The notes beneath the pieces were generated by a model, which saw only the letters and a list, made by a program, of their open reading frames with translations, was not told where the DNA came from and searched no databases. The position numbers and the translations under genes were made by a program. A stretch of 64,000 nucleotides of DNA from Notamacropus eugenii (Eukaryota > Chordata > Mammalia > Diprotodontia > Macropodidae): positions 25,611,403 through 25,675,402 of the forward strand of contig NC_092878.1 of assembly GCF_028372415.1 (NCBI RefSeq). Reading direction: 5' to 3'. How positions within the stretch are numbered: the first letter of the stretch is position 1; every line of letters starts with the position of its first letter. This document shows positions 21,592-33,224 of the stretch, piece by piece.

Positions 21592-23165
21592 TTTATAAAT
21601 CCTATTCATTTATTCAACAAGCATTTATTAAGTGCCTACCCTATTCTAGGCTTTAAGCATACAAAGACAAATAAATTAAATAGTCTCTCCCTTTAAGGTA
21701 CTTCCATTTATTTTGGGGGAGGGGAAACAGATATATAAACAGATAAACATTAAATAATTACTGGAAGATATGGTGTTAGCTGTTGGGACTGGAAGCTCAA
21801 TTCCGTGTGGACAGTCTCGGGCAGGTAAAAGTGGGACTTCTAAATCTTAGAGTCTTACGAGGCCCTCCATGAACAGCGGGGGTTCGAGAAGGTCAGACCG
21901 AGCTAGCTCGGCTAGCTCGGGTATTTCCGCCTCTCCCCCGGAGATACCTGATGGGTGGAGTCTCCCTGCCCTCGAGGTCGTCCCGGATTGGAGCACACCT
22001 AGTTACCTAACAGCACGGTATTGAGATGCAAACTGTGTGGCTGAAGATTAAGTAGGATTGAGGAAGCCAGAAAGCTCTCTCTTAGCACGTGTGGAGCCAA
22101 AGAGAAAAGTAGGGCTCCGCTTCTTTTCTTTCCTCTCTCCCCTCCCCCTCTCTCCCCGCTTGTACTTCTACTTCCATTCCCTTAAGCTTAGCCTTCTTAG
22201 GAAATCTCCCCCTCTTCGTCCTAAGAAAGAAGAGCCCCTGCACTTGTAACCGAAACCCTGTAATAAAGCTCAACCCCTGTTTGACTCTGGAACGTCCTTT
22301 CTCTCATATGTGCATCCGGCGTGGCCAGCCGAAGACCTCGGGAGGTGAGGTAAGAAAGACTCGGGTAGCCCAATACAGGCCTCTAGGCTTGGCAGTTAGC
22401 AACTGAGAGGATCAGGACAAATTTCATATAAGAAATGGCCCTTGGCCTGAGCCCTGAAGAAAGCTAGGGATTCTAAGAGGTGGTGATGTAGAGGGCATAT
22501 GTTCCAGGAACAGGGCACAGATGACACAAAGGTATGGAGTTGAGTGGTGAAAAGTTGTCTATAGGGAACAGAAAGTAGATTGTTTGGCTAAAATGTAGAG
22601 CATATGAAAGAGAATAATATACAGCGAACCTAAAAAAGTAGGATGGCACCAAATTGTATAAGGCTATAAACGTCAAGCATAGGAATTTGTATTTTACAAT
22701 AGCAGCAATTGGGAGACACTGGAGTTTCATGAGCAAGAAAGTGATCCTATCAGATCTATACTTTAGGAATATCTACTTAGCAGCTGTGCAAAAATGGATT
22801 AGGAATAGGAGAGAAAGGGGGTTGGGGGACCAATTAGGAGTCTATGGCAATAGGGAAGGGTGATAAGGACACTAATATGGTAGTTATATAAGTAGAAAGG
22901 AAGAGATGAATATGAGTGACATGGGAGTAGAACAAGGAAGGCAGTAAGTGATTGGATACTGCAAGCTAATCTAAGGATTCCAAAGCTGGACCATTGGTAA
23001 CAAAAAGAATGGTAGTTCCCTAAACAGAAATAGGAACATTTGGAAGCAGCTGAAGGCAAAGATGAGGGTTCTATTTAGGACATGCCAAGTTAAAGATGTC
23101 TATGGGTCATTCAGTTGTTGAGGTGGGACTAGAGTTCAAAAGAGAAATGATGGGTAGACACTTAA
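21592..23165 (-). mobile_element. L2 LINE, split by a solo LTR
   Basis: The reversed L2 3' end ('caagcatttattaagtgcct') lies at about 21615 and the body continues after the LTR: 'attgggagacactggag', 'aaagtgatcctatcagatct', 'ttaggagtctatggcaatag', 'ggacatgccaagttaaagat'. Together they give one minus-strand L2 of about 950 bp once the LTR (21781-22394) and one target copy are ignored. Confidence 0.75.
21775..22400 (+). mobile_element. solo LTR with 6-bp target duplication, class II-like ERV
   Basis: The LTR spans 21781-22394 (614 bp), begins TGTTGGG and ends TTGGCA. The identical hexamer GTTAGC flanks it at 21775-21780 and 22395-22400. AATAAA at 22262-22267 gives plus orientation, with about 130 bp of R/U5 after it. 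Six-base target sites are typical of betaretrovirus-like (class II) proviruses. CpGs are abundant, unlike the rest of the window, which suggests a young insertion. A 9-bp direct repeat (GCTAGCTCG) lies at 21902-21919. No viral genes remain: recombination between two LTRs would leave this structure. It is a fossil with no coding content. Confidence 0.88.
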
Positions 23166-23399
23166 ATCTAGTTATGAACAGCATAGATATGATAGATGGG
23201 CATATGGAAACTGATGAGATCACCAAGGCATCTTAGAGAGAGAGAAGAGAAGAAGGGCCCATGACAACTTTGAGATACATCCACAGTCAAGGGGAATAAT
23301 ATACATTCAGCAAAAGAAATTGGAATGATACATTTTTCCAGCCTAAGAAAACTTAAGAGGTTGACAGGAATAGTCTGTGACACAGGGTAGAGGCCTATC

Positions 23400-26300
23400 T
23401 GTAACCCATACATGTGGCAGTAGCAATAGTGGCTACAGTAAGAGTGGCAGTTTTAGGAGTTTCCAGCCAAGAGACAGTAAGGGCACTGGGCAATAGGTCA
23501 GAAAGAGTTACAGGGGACCCTTTGCCTCACTGGGTACAGCTAGTGCTAATTGGTAATTTCATTGCCCATACACAGTTATGAGGGGCAGTTCCAGGGTAAA
23601 GAGGAGCACTTATGGTCAGTCACAAGGGAGAAGAGGCCCTGGTCACAGTTCCAAGGCAGAGAGGATCACTAGAGCTTGTGACTACAAGAGAACAGGGGAC
23701 CTCGTCACAGTTCCAGAACCAAGAAGAGCACTAGGGAGCAGAGACTTTCCTAGGTAAAGACTTGAGTTGTCCCTAGATCATACCACCTTGGAAGCACCAA
23801 GAACTAGCAGACCCCTCCCAGAACTAGCTCTAAAAACAACAGCAACAAAATGTCTAAATCCTAAAAAATGGGCCTCCTCACCCCCAGGTGAGCAGAGGCC
23901 AACATTAACATAAAGTTCAAAGTCAATCAAAAAATGAGCAAATAACAACAACAAAAAAAAAATAACTTGACCATAAAAAGCTACCATGGTGGCAGGGAAG
24001 ACCAAGACAGAAACTCAGAAGAAGACAACAATGTGAAAACAGCTAAAATCAAAGCCTCAGAAAATGCTAATTGGACTGAAGCACTGCAAGAATTACTGGA
24101 AGAGCAAAGGTTGGTAAAGAAAAAATTGGGAAAAGAAATGAGAGTAATGCAAGAAAATTGTGAAAGGAGAATTAACAGCTTGGTAAAAACAAAAAAAGGC
24201 ATAAAAATTCAGTGAAAAAAAGAGTTTGGAATACAGAATTGACCCAATAGAAAAAGAGGCACAAAGCTCAATGAATAAAATAATTCCTTAAAAAGCAGAA
24301 TTGGACATATGAAAGCTAATGACTCCTTGAGACATCAAGAAACAATCAAAGTCAAAAAACTAGAAAATGGAAGAAGATGTGAAATATCAGAAAAAATCAA
24401 CTTATCTGGACAACAGATTGAGGAGAGATAACTTATGCAGCAAAACTGAGTATAATTCTTCAGGTGGAAAATGGATATTTAATGAAATAGAGGACTTTCA
24501 AGCATTTGTGAGGAAAAGACCAGAACTAAACAAAAGATTTGGCATCCAAACAGAAGACTCAAGAAAAGCGTAAAAAGGGTAAACATGAAAGAGAAATCAT
24601 AAGAGATTCAAACAAGTGAAATTGTTTACATTCCTGTATGGGAAGATGATACATGTAAGTCCTAAGACCTTTCTCATTGTTAGGAGTATACACAGAAAGA
24701 GGACACAGGTGTGAGTCAATTACGTTGAGATGATCTCTTTTAAAAAATGAAGGGGTGAGAAAGAGGGATGCACTGGGAGAACAGAGAAGTGGAATGGGGA
24801 AAAACTATCTCACAGAAAAGATACTCAAGGAAGAACTTTTACAGAGGAGGGAAAATGGGAGGGAGCAGGCAATGCTTAAAATATCACTCAGAATTGATTC
24901 AAGAAGGAAGAATATAAATACACATTCAGTTGGGTATAGAAATCTATCTTACCCAGTAAGGAAAGAGGAGGGGAAAGAGATAAGAGAAGGGGTAAAGGCT
25001 GGAGAATGATAAAAGGAAGGGCAGATAAAGGAGACAGTGGTCAGAAGCAAAACAAACTTTTGAGGAGAGAGAGGAGATAGAGACAGAGAGACAGAGACAG
25101 ACAGAGAGAGACAAAGAAACAGAGAGAGAGACATAGAGAGAGAGAAGTGAAGGAGGAGGAGGGAAGGATAAACAGAAGAAAACAGGATGGAGGGAAACAT
25201 GCAGTCATCATAAATGTGAATGTGAATGGGGTGAGCTCACCCATAAAACAGAAGCAGATTGCAGAATGGATTAGAAACAGAAATTCAACAGTATAGTGAT
25301 TATAAGTGATATACCTGAAATAGAATGACACATAGAGTTAAAATGAGAGGAACAGAATCTATTACGCTTCAGCTGAAGTGAAAAAAAAGCAGGGGTAGTA
25401 ATCATGATCTCACACAAAGCAAAAGCAAAAATAAACATAATTAAAAGAGATAATTAGGAAAACTGCATTTTAATAAAAGGTAGTATAGATAATGAAAAAA
25501 ATGAACAGCAAGTTTCTCTGTTAAAGGCATCTTTTCTCAAATATATAGGAAAATGAGTGAAATTTATAAAAATAAGAGCCATTTCCCCAAGCAATAGATT
25601 GTCAAGGGATATGAACAGGAAGTTTTCAAAAGAAGATATCAAGTTCTCTAGTCATCAAAAATGCTCTAAATCACTATTGATTAGAAAAATACAAATTAAA
25701 ACAACTCTTCACACCTATCAGAAATGACAAATGCTAGATGGGATGAGGGAAAATTGGTACACTAATAATCTGTTGGTGGAGTTGTGAACCAGTCCAGTCC
25801 AACTACTCTAGAGAAAAAATTGCAACTATGCCTAAAAGACTATAAAACTGTGCATACCCTTTGACCCAGAAATGTCACCACTACTAGGTCTGTACCACAA
25901 AGACATTTTATAAGAAGGAAAAAGACCTATGTGTACAAAAATATTTTCAGCTACCCTTTATTGTGGTGGCAAAGAACTGGAAATAGAAGGGATGCCCATC
26001 AATTGGGGAATGGCTCAACAAGTTATAGCATATGATTGTGATAGAATACCATTGTGCTATAAGAAATGACAAGGGGGGTGGTTTCATTAAAAACATGGGA
26101 AGACCTATATGAACTGATGCAGAGTAAAGTGAGTAGGACCAGGAGATTGTTGTATACAATAACAACAATATTAAAATAATAATAAACCATGAAAGATTTA
26201 GCTACTCTGATCAATATAATGATCCAAGAAAATTCCAAAGAATTCATGATGAAAAGTGCTACCCCCCTTTGAAGAAAGAAGTAATGAATTCTGCAAACTG

Positions 26301-26505
26301 AAATATAGTTTTCTCATTTTATTTTTCTTGCTCTTTTGGGGTGTGATATGGCTAATAGAGAAATATGTTCCCTATGAGTTTACATATATAATTAATATCA
26401 TATTGTTATGGGTGGGGGAGGCATAAGAGGGAGGGAGAGAATTTGGAACTCAATTTTTTTTAAATTTAAAATAAATAATAAAATTTTAAAATATAAAAAA
26501 GATGA
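23400..26505 (+). mobile_element. internally shortened L1 with 5' UTR, ORF1 and ORF2 remnants
   Basis: Order seen: L1 5' UTR-like sequence (about 23400-23980, 'ggcagttccagggtaaagag'); ORF1 coiled-coil remnant (24,000-24,215, NWTEALQELLEEQR); ORF1 C-terminal part (24,367-24,573, FNEIEDFQAF); a GA-rich inter-ORF region (24,580-25,190); the start of the ORF2 endonuclease (about 25,205-25,530, resembling NVNGxxSPIKQKQIAEWI); then directly the ORF2 C-terminal region (about 25,545-26,250, with KTTLHTYQ-like and cysteine-tryptophan codons as in the copy at 17.5 kb); and a G-rich 3' UTR with an A-rich end. Most of the RT domain is missing. The 5' boundary is uncertain. Confidence 0.8.
25060..25165. 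repeat. GA-rich tract in the L1 inter-ORF region
   Basis: Imperfect (GAGACA)n/(GA)n run on the plus strand. It is part of the L1 spacer. Confidence 0.8.
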
Positions 26506-26689
26506 GGACTTAGAAGATTCTGATTCAACAGTTAAGAACTTATTCTTGACCTTAAAAAGAATAGCTTCATTTAAATAATGAGATCTGAAGCTATATTAAA
26601 GTAGCTCAAAAGTGAGAAGAGAGAGAATGTAAGTAACTTTTTCAAGGAGTTATGAAAGGGCAGAGATATAGCATGATAGCTTGAAACGA

Positions 26690-26752
26690 TGGTACATACA
26701 GGGCCTGGAACATAATAAGCAATTAATAAATGCTTGCCAACTGACTGGTTCT
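26690..26752 (+). mobile_element. L2-type 3' end
   Basis: 'gggcctggaacataataagc' then 'aattaataaatgcttgcca' and 'actgactgg'. Confidence 0.65.
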
Positions 26753-26814
26753 ATCTACTTAGTCACTCTTCCTCTTAAGGAAAGAGGGGGGAAGTACAAG
26801 AAGGGAAGGGAACA

Positions 26815-27058
26815 AGGACTTCTTAAGTACCTGTTGTGTACCAGAGATTGTGATAAGCACTTTACAAATACTATTTCTTTAATACTTACAACAACCATGG
26901 GAGGCAGGCTATCATTCTCATATTATAGTTGAGGAAACTGAGGTAGACAGCAGTTAAGTGACTTGCCCAGGGTCACAAAGTGTCAGAGGCTAGATCTGAG
27001 CTCAGGTCTTCCAGACTATAGGTCCAGCACTCTACTAACTCTGCCACCTAGCTGTCTC
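26815..27058 (-). mobile_element. Mar1/MIR-like CORE-SINE, full length
   Basis: 'gtacctgttgtgtaccag', 'ttacaacaaccatgggagg', 'ttgaggaaactgaggtag', 'ttgcccagggtcacaaag' and head 'gccacctagctgtctc'. Confidence 0.8.
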
Positions 27059-28264
27059 TAAATTTCTTCCATTATTATTAAAATGGCTTCTGTATTAATG
27101 AATCTTAAATTCATCCTCATTTGTCTTTTAAATAGAATATGTATTTTTGATACCTCTCATCAAACCCCCTCATTTTATAAATGAGGAAACTGAGGCAAAA
27201 TCAAATCAAACCCTTCCTTCCCAGCACAGGAGACCAAATGTCACAGAATCCTGATGGAAAGAAGGAAACCTAGGAAACTGAGTTTAAAAACATCTTCTTC
27301 TGTATCCTTAAATCTATTTCTTAATAATGTAACCCTCAAAGGCATGCTGCTTCACAGGCACAAGGAAAAAGAGAGCATCTTGGGGTGGGGAGGAAGTACA
27401 AAAAATATTCTTGGAGGGTTCAAAAGTAGAAAACTGATTTCATAGAAGCTCTGTGTAGGCACTGTCGTTGAATAACTGCTTTAAAGTTCACACATAAAAA
27501 GGAAACACACCCGTTGGATTTTTTCTCTTTCCAAAAGGTACTCTGCCTTGTTCTCATTTTTTTAAACTGCACTGGATGCTTTGATTACTTCAATTGTGCT
27601 ACTTAGCTACTTAGATGGTGGCTAGACAGTTTCATAGGCTGTATGGTATCTGACCCCACTGGAACTTTATAAAGAATAGCCACTATTGGGAGGTGGGAAA
27701 GGAGAGGGGGGAGAAGGAGTTTAATCATGGGAGGATAGCAAATTAATGAAATTTCCCAGTGAAATTCCCCAGTGAAATTCTTTTATTTTGTTTTGTCTCT
27801 AAGTCTAAAAACTTGGGGCCCCCTTTTAAATGAATGAAGTGACAATTTGCTGTAGTCAGCAACTGAATTATCTAACACCTGCCTAAATCAATCAAAATTG
27901 ATCACCATTAGGCCTGAAAATTGTGTTATTTTTGATACTACGGTTTTGAATCTCAGGATATGATGAAATTAAACAAGTGTTGAATTAGGCAGAAATTGGA
28001 TTAACAGGAAGAAGCTGTATATTCATTTCTTTAAATTCACTGTGAATTTACGACTAATTACGAAAGGAAAGCATTTTATGAAATCTATATCCCCATGCCT
28101 GCCTTGCATATAGTATTTTAAGAATAATTATTCTCTTTTGAATGTTGCAGTTTATATAAAAACTTAACAAGATACATGTTTGTAGGACACCATCACAAAG
28201 ATGGAGAGAATAAAACAGTTTAATATAGCCCAGTGAGGCTAATTAAAGAGTTTTTAGAGAAACT
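27059..28264. other. mostly unique AT-rich intron, candidate conserved element
   Basis: A SINE scrap lies at 27163-27200. From about 27780 to 28160 the sequence shows no repeat signature and is dense in TAAT/ATTA and TGATTGAT-like motifs, the kind of composition seen in developmental enhancers. That reading is inference. Confidence 0.45.
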
Positions 28265-28345
28265 GAATTGAGTCAATCATGAAACATTAAGTGCCTACTA
28301 TGTGCCAGGCACTGTCCTAGGTACTGGAGAAGTAAGGCTACAACT
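28265..28345 (-). mobile_element. L2 3' end fragment
   Basis: 'taagtgcctactatgtgcca' and 'ggcactgtcctaggtactgg', reverse complement of the L2 terminus. Confidence 0.7.
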
Positions 28346-28818
28346 TTACTGCATCTATCCAAACTCATAACCAAGGAGATAATCCAAACTTCAGACACAT
28401 GTTATCATGAATGGCAACTCTGAGAGTCTAAGTCTATGATTCCAAAAGGTACAACAAACCAGGTAACGAAACCAAAAATGAACCAACCCTACTGCCTTCT
28501 CTGGTTGCTACAAGGAACTTAAAATTAGGCCTGACTCACTAAATACTAATGCACAAAAAAAAAAAAAACCTTAGAATGGCCATATTTTAAGAGAATCAAA
28601 AAATATAACCTCGAACTTCCCTTCTATTACTGTACAACAGGGTTCTTAACCTAAGATATATGAACTTGCTTTTTAATATTTTTTTAATATTTAAAACCAC
28701 TATATAAGTGGCTTCCTTTATAACCTTACATATTTTATTTTATACATTTAAAAACATTCTGAGGAGGGGTCCACGGGCTTCACCAGACAGTCAAAGGAAT
28801 CCAGGACACATAAAGATT

Positions 28819-29649
28819 TCTTCTCTTTTTTTTTTAAATTTATTTATTTAACTTTTAACATTCATTTTCACAAAATTTTGGGTTCCAAATTTTCTCCCCA
28901 TTTCTCCCCTCCCCCCACCCAAAATGCCGAGCATTCTAATTGCCCCTATCATCAATCTGACCTCTCTTCTAACAACCCTCCCTTCCCTTGTTCCCATCTT
29001 CTCTTTTGAACTGTAGGGCCAGATAACTTTCTATACCCCATTACCTGTATTTCTTATTTCCTAGTAGTAAGAACAATACTCGACACTTGTTCCTAAAACT
29101 TTGACTTCCAGTTTCTCTTCATCCCTCCCTCCCCACCCATTCCCTTTGGGAAGCAAGCAATTCAATATAGGCCATATCTGTGTAGTTTTGCAAATGACTT
29201 CCATACTAGTCGTGTTGTATAAGACTAACTATATTTCCCTCCATCCTATCCTGCCCCCCATTGCTTCTGTTCTCTCTTTGGATCCTGTCCCTCCCCAAAA
29301 GTGTTGACTTCAAATTGCTCCCTCCTCCCACTGCCCTCCCTTCCATCCTCCCCCCCCCACCCTGCTTATCCCCTTCTCTCCCACTTTCCTGTATTGTAAG
29401 ATAGGTTTTCATACCAAAATGAGTGTGCATTTTATTCCTTCCTTTAGTGGAATGTGATGAGAGCAAGCTTCATGTTTTTCTCTCACCTCCCCTCTTTTTC
29501 CCTCCAGTAATAAGTCTTTTGCTTGCCTCTTTTATGAGAGATAATTTGCCCCATTCCATTTCTCCCTTTCTCCTCCCAATATATTTCTCTCTCACCACTT
29601 AATTTCATTTTTTTGAGATATAATCCCATCCTATTCAATTCACTCTGTG

Positions 29650-29688
<39 letters not shown>

Positions 29689-30222
29689 CCCACCAACTAC
29701 CCAGATACTGAAAAGTTTCAAGAGTTACAAATATTGTTTTTCCATGTAGGAATGTAAACAGTTCAACTTTAGTAAGTCCCTTATGATTGCTGTTTACCTT
29801 TTCATGCTTCTCTTCATTCTTGTGTTTGAAAGTCAGCTCTGGTCTTGTCATCGAGAATGCTTGAAAGTCCTCTATTTCATTGAAAGACCATTTTTTCTCC
29901 TGAAGTATTATACTCAGTTTTGCTGGGTAGGTGATTCTTGGTTTTAGTCCTAGTTCCTTTGACTTCTGGAATATCATATTCCATGCCCTTCGATCCCTTA
30001 ATGTGGAAGCTGCTAGATCTTGTGTTATCCTGATTGTATTTCCACAATACTTGAATTGTTTCTTTCTAGCTGCTTGCAATATTTTCTCCTTGACCTGGGA
30101 ACTCTGAAATTTGGCCACAATGTTCCTAGGAGTTTCTCTTTTTGGATCTCTTTCAGGAGGGGATAGGTGGATTCTTTCAATATTTATTTTGCCCTCTGGT
30201 TCTAGAATATCAGGGCAGTTTC
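28819..30222 (-). mobile_element. HAL1 (half-L1) with ORF1 C-terminus, 5'-truncated
   Basis: Minus frame 30118-29483 encodes the L1 ORF1p C-terminal domain: KEKILQAARKKQFKYCGNTI, ITQDLAASTLRDRRAWNMIF, then ITYPAKLSIILQEKKWSFNE, aligning with human ORF1p KEKMLRAAREK and ISYPAKLSF. The frame stays open about 100 residues past the domain only by chance. ORF1 is followed by about 600 bp of GA-rich sequence and an A tail, with no ORF2. Target duplications are 28803-28818 and 30223-30238 (aggacaNataaagatt). Confidence 0.9.
29650..29685. repeat. (TG)n microsatellite inside HAL1
   Basis: About 18 TG units at the inter-ORF-like region of the HAL1 copy. Confidence 0.95.
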
Positions 30223-30328
30223 AGGACAGATAAAGATTAAGAGTTCATGTCTTCTTAGACTTTTTCCCCTTAAAAATGAGAATGTCTACTCAGATGTCAA
30301 AGGACTCTCAAAAAGCAATAATATTCCA

Positions 30329-30850
30329 TTATTCAATCAATCAATAAACATTTACTAATATCCCACTCTGTGCCAACCACTGTGCTAAGGGCTAAGGATA
30401 CAAAAACAGCCAAAAGACAGCCCCTGCCTTCAATGACCTTGTAATCTCCTGAGGGAAGAAAGCATGCTAACAGCTACATACAGAGCAAACTATGTACAGG
30501 ATAAATCAGAGATAATTAACAGAGGGAAGGCATGGGAATTAAGAGGAGTTGGAGAAGACTTCTGTACAAGATAGGGTTTTAGTTGGAATTTAAAGCAAGC
30601 CAGGGACATCCTAGTGGCCAGAGTGGAAGAGGGAGAGCATTCCAGGCATGGAGGACAGCCCAAGAAAATGCTGAGTCAAGAGAGAATGTCTTGTTTGGAA
30701 CAGCCCAGAGGCCAATGTCTTGGATTAAGGAGTAGGTGTTGAGGAATAAAGAAGACTGAAAAGATAGGAGGGGGTTAGCTTATGAAGGGCTCTGAAAGCC
30801 AAACAGAGCATTTCGCATTTGATCCTGCAGGGTTTCCCTTCCCTTCTATT
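30329..30850 (-). mobile_element. L2 LINE 3' region
   Basis: 'caatcaatcaataaacattt', 'tgccaaccactgtgctaagg', 'cccctgccttcaatgacctt', 'gagcattccaggcatggagg', 'tatgaagggctctgaaagcc'. The order is that of reversed L2 3' sequence. Confidence 0.8.
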
Positions 30851-31229
30851 ATACCCAGTTTTAATGTAGCCCCACAGAGTATCTCTCTGTCACAAAAAGA
30901 TAAGCTGATGAAGTTGGAGAAATGAAATTTTATAGTGAGGGCTATAAAGTGTAGGATTCACTGTTTGCTAACTTGATTCATTCTGATATTAAACAATTCA
31001 TGGGAAGTTCCATTTCTTAGTCTTTGTGCTTATGTTTAAACAGGAAAAAAATGATGACGTTTGAAAGATTGTCAGATCAATTCTTTTAATTGAGCTGATT
31101 CTACCCTCCCCTGTCTGGACAGATGCAAATCACTCCAGAATATTCTGTCCACATCCCCATCCCGTCCTTCCAGTCAACGTGAGCAGTTGTGAAAAATGGA
31201 GGAGAAATTAGAACTAGGAGATCTGGTAC

Positions 31230-31835
31230 CACACTGGGAATGCAAGATAGTATCCTGTCGTGGTCAAAATCTATCTGGAATTTTGTTTCTATGCCAGCAC
31301 CACATTGAAGGAGTTGATTAAACTGGAGGACAATTAAGATAGTAAGGGGCTTAGACATCATCTCCTAATCTACTTGAAGGAACTAGGAATGTTTAGCCTA
31401 GAGAAGACAAGACTTAAAGGAGATAGGATAGCTACATTAAAGGATCTGAAAGGCCATGAAATGAAAGGAAAAAAATAGACCCTCTGCTTACTCAGAAGAC
31501 AGAACCAGGAAAAATGCAGGAAAATTGCAGGCAATAATAATAAGAAATTATAATGATAATAATAACCAGCCTTTATATAACACTTTAAGGTTTGTAAAAC
31601 ATTTTTACAAATATTATGCCATTTTATCCTCACATAATCCTGAGAGGTAAATGTTATTATTATCCCCATTTTACAGATGAGAAAACTGAGACAGATAAAT
31701 TAAGTGGCCAGTACTGTATGATGCTGGGTAAGCTGTCATCAAGCTGAGACCAAATAATTGCCCATGAGTAGATGGGATTCCTGTTCAGGTGTGAGAGGAC
31801 CCTTCCAGCTGAGACTCTGTGATCCTATGAGGAGA
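31230..31835 (+). mobile_element. CR1/L3 LINE 3' region, split by a SINE
   Basis: 'ttgattaaactggaggacaa', 'aaggaactaggaatgtttag', 'cctagagaagacaagactta', then after the SINE 'gtgagaggacccttccagct' and 'gagactctgtgatcctatga'. Confidence 0.75.
31535..31725 (-). mobile_element. Mar1/MIR-like CORE-SINE nested in CR1/L3
   Basis: 'aataataataaccagccttt', 'tttatcctcacataatcctg' and 'ttttacagatgagaaaactg' mark the reversed tail and core; the head is poor. Confidence 0.7.
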
Positions 31836-32485
31836 TCCAAGTAAGATTAGCCTGGGCATGGAATGGAGACTAGAAATGGGTAGTCAGGGTGAATGCAGGG
31901 ATCTGAAACTAGGTAAATAATAAATGAAGATCCTCCCAAGTAAGCAAGAACGAGCAAAAACAAAAAGAGGAAGAGCCAACAACTCATCAAAAGCTACTTA
32001 AGCAAGAACCAATGAGATGCAAAGGATAAAGGACTGAAAAAGGTCGAACATCCAAAGTTCTGACTAATAGACAGAAGTGAAGTGATGTACTGCAACAGAA
32101 GGAGCCAGGAAGAAAAGAGAAAGTGGAATAGACACCAGAAATATGGAAACACCTTCAATGTAACATCTTTCTACCCAGACCCAGTGCTCTTCTATCAAGC
32201 TGCTGCAGAAGCAGGAACGAAGGGGCTGACCCAGGAGCTGCAGGTAGAGACGTGGAAGTGGAAATACTTGGGGAAGGGATAGGTGGACAGGTCAGGAGAA
32301 GCACATGCTTCTGGAAGACAGACCCTTTTCTTTTCCTTCTCTCACTTCCTCTCCCCTATATGGTAGCAGAGGGGCACTAGAGGGAAGACGACATGGTCTA
32401 GAAGGGATGATAGAGGGAACAATTCTAGTTCCTTTCCAGGCAATCAGCAAGTACTTATTTGTGCTCTCACCAATGGTAACTCCAA
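31836..32485. other. intronic sequence without recognised features
   Basis: No repeat family recognised. Open frames at 32082-32282 and 32305-32480 look random. Confidence 0.5.
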
Positions 32486-32488
32486 GGA

Positions 32489-32515
32489 ATACTACTACTA
32501 CTACTACTATTACTG

Positions 32516-32572
<57 letters not shown>

Positions 32573-32625
32573 ATTACAACTACTACTATTACTACGACTA
32601 CTTATTACTACTACTAACAATAACA
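32489..32625. repeat. (ACT)n microsatellite
   Basis: About 27 near-perfect ACT units followed by an interrupted ACT/TTACT stretch. It ends at the 3' terminus of a minus-strand Mar1 SINE, so it probably expanded from that SINE's simple tail. Confidence 0.95.
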
Positions 32626-32714
32626 ACCATAATAATAGCATTTACATAGTGCCTACTATGTGCCACTTTTCAAATATATCTCATTTGATCCTCACAACAA
32701 CCCTGAGAAAGGAA
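32626..32714 (-). mobile_element. Mar1/MIR tail fragment
   Basis: 'tagcatttacatagtgccta' and 'atttgatcctcacaacaacc'. Confidence 0.75.
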
Positions 32715-32915
32715 AAACCAATCCTTACCCTCTAAAATTCTAATTGGGGGATAAAGCACGTAAATATCTAGGTACACACAAAGCCCAGATGGAAAGTAGT
32801 CTCTGAAAGGAACATGCTAGCAGGTGGGGGTGACTGGGAAAGGCTTCTTGCAGAAGGTCATCTTTGCAAGGAAAGTAAGAGTTACAGGTGAGGAGGGAGA
32901 GCATTTAAGGACACA
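32715..32915 (-). mobile_element. L2 fragment
   Basis: 'ctaattgggggataaagcac' and 'tgactgggaaaggcttcttg' belong to the reversed L2 3' region. Confidence 0.65.
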
Positions 32916-33224
32916 CAGTCAGTATAAAAGACACAGTGACAGATCCTTTAACTGCCATGAGTCCTACCTTGAACCTGAATTTCCAGTGACTCTATATTTG
33001 TAAAAGAGTCTACATACTCACTTTCACATTGTTATTGTCAAGTATTAGACCCATGGTGTCTTAACATTGTACCTTGCTTTAAGATCCTATGATGCATCAT
33101 TAAGATTAGAGTCAGAGAAATGCTGATATATAGAAAAGATGTCTCTTCCAAACACTTCACATGTTTCAGGATTACTCTTCTGCTTCCAATTCTTGTGTTT
33201 CTCTCTTTTATTAGATGATTTGAA
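32916..33224. other. intronic sequence without recognised features
   Basis: Nothing assigned. Confidence 0.5.

Larger units (their letters stand above)
28638..30249. mobile_element. hAT-like non-autonomous DNA transposon, split by HAL1
   Basis: The left terminus 'cagggttcttaacc' is at 28638 and the body includes 'ttttatacatttaaaaacat' and 'gggtccacgggcttcaccag'. The right end resumes after HAL1 with 'aaagattaagagttcatg' (to 30249). Copies at 41.8, 44.7 and 59.86 kb share the body and the 'gttcttaac' / 'ttaagaac' termini, which supports a common family. The hAT assignment is from the style of termini and body. Confidence 0.6.

Noticed and set aside
29206-29466. minus-strand ORF beside the HAL1 ORF1
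   Set aside because: It lies in the non-coding GA-rich part of HAL1.
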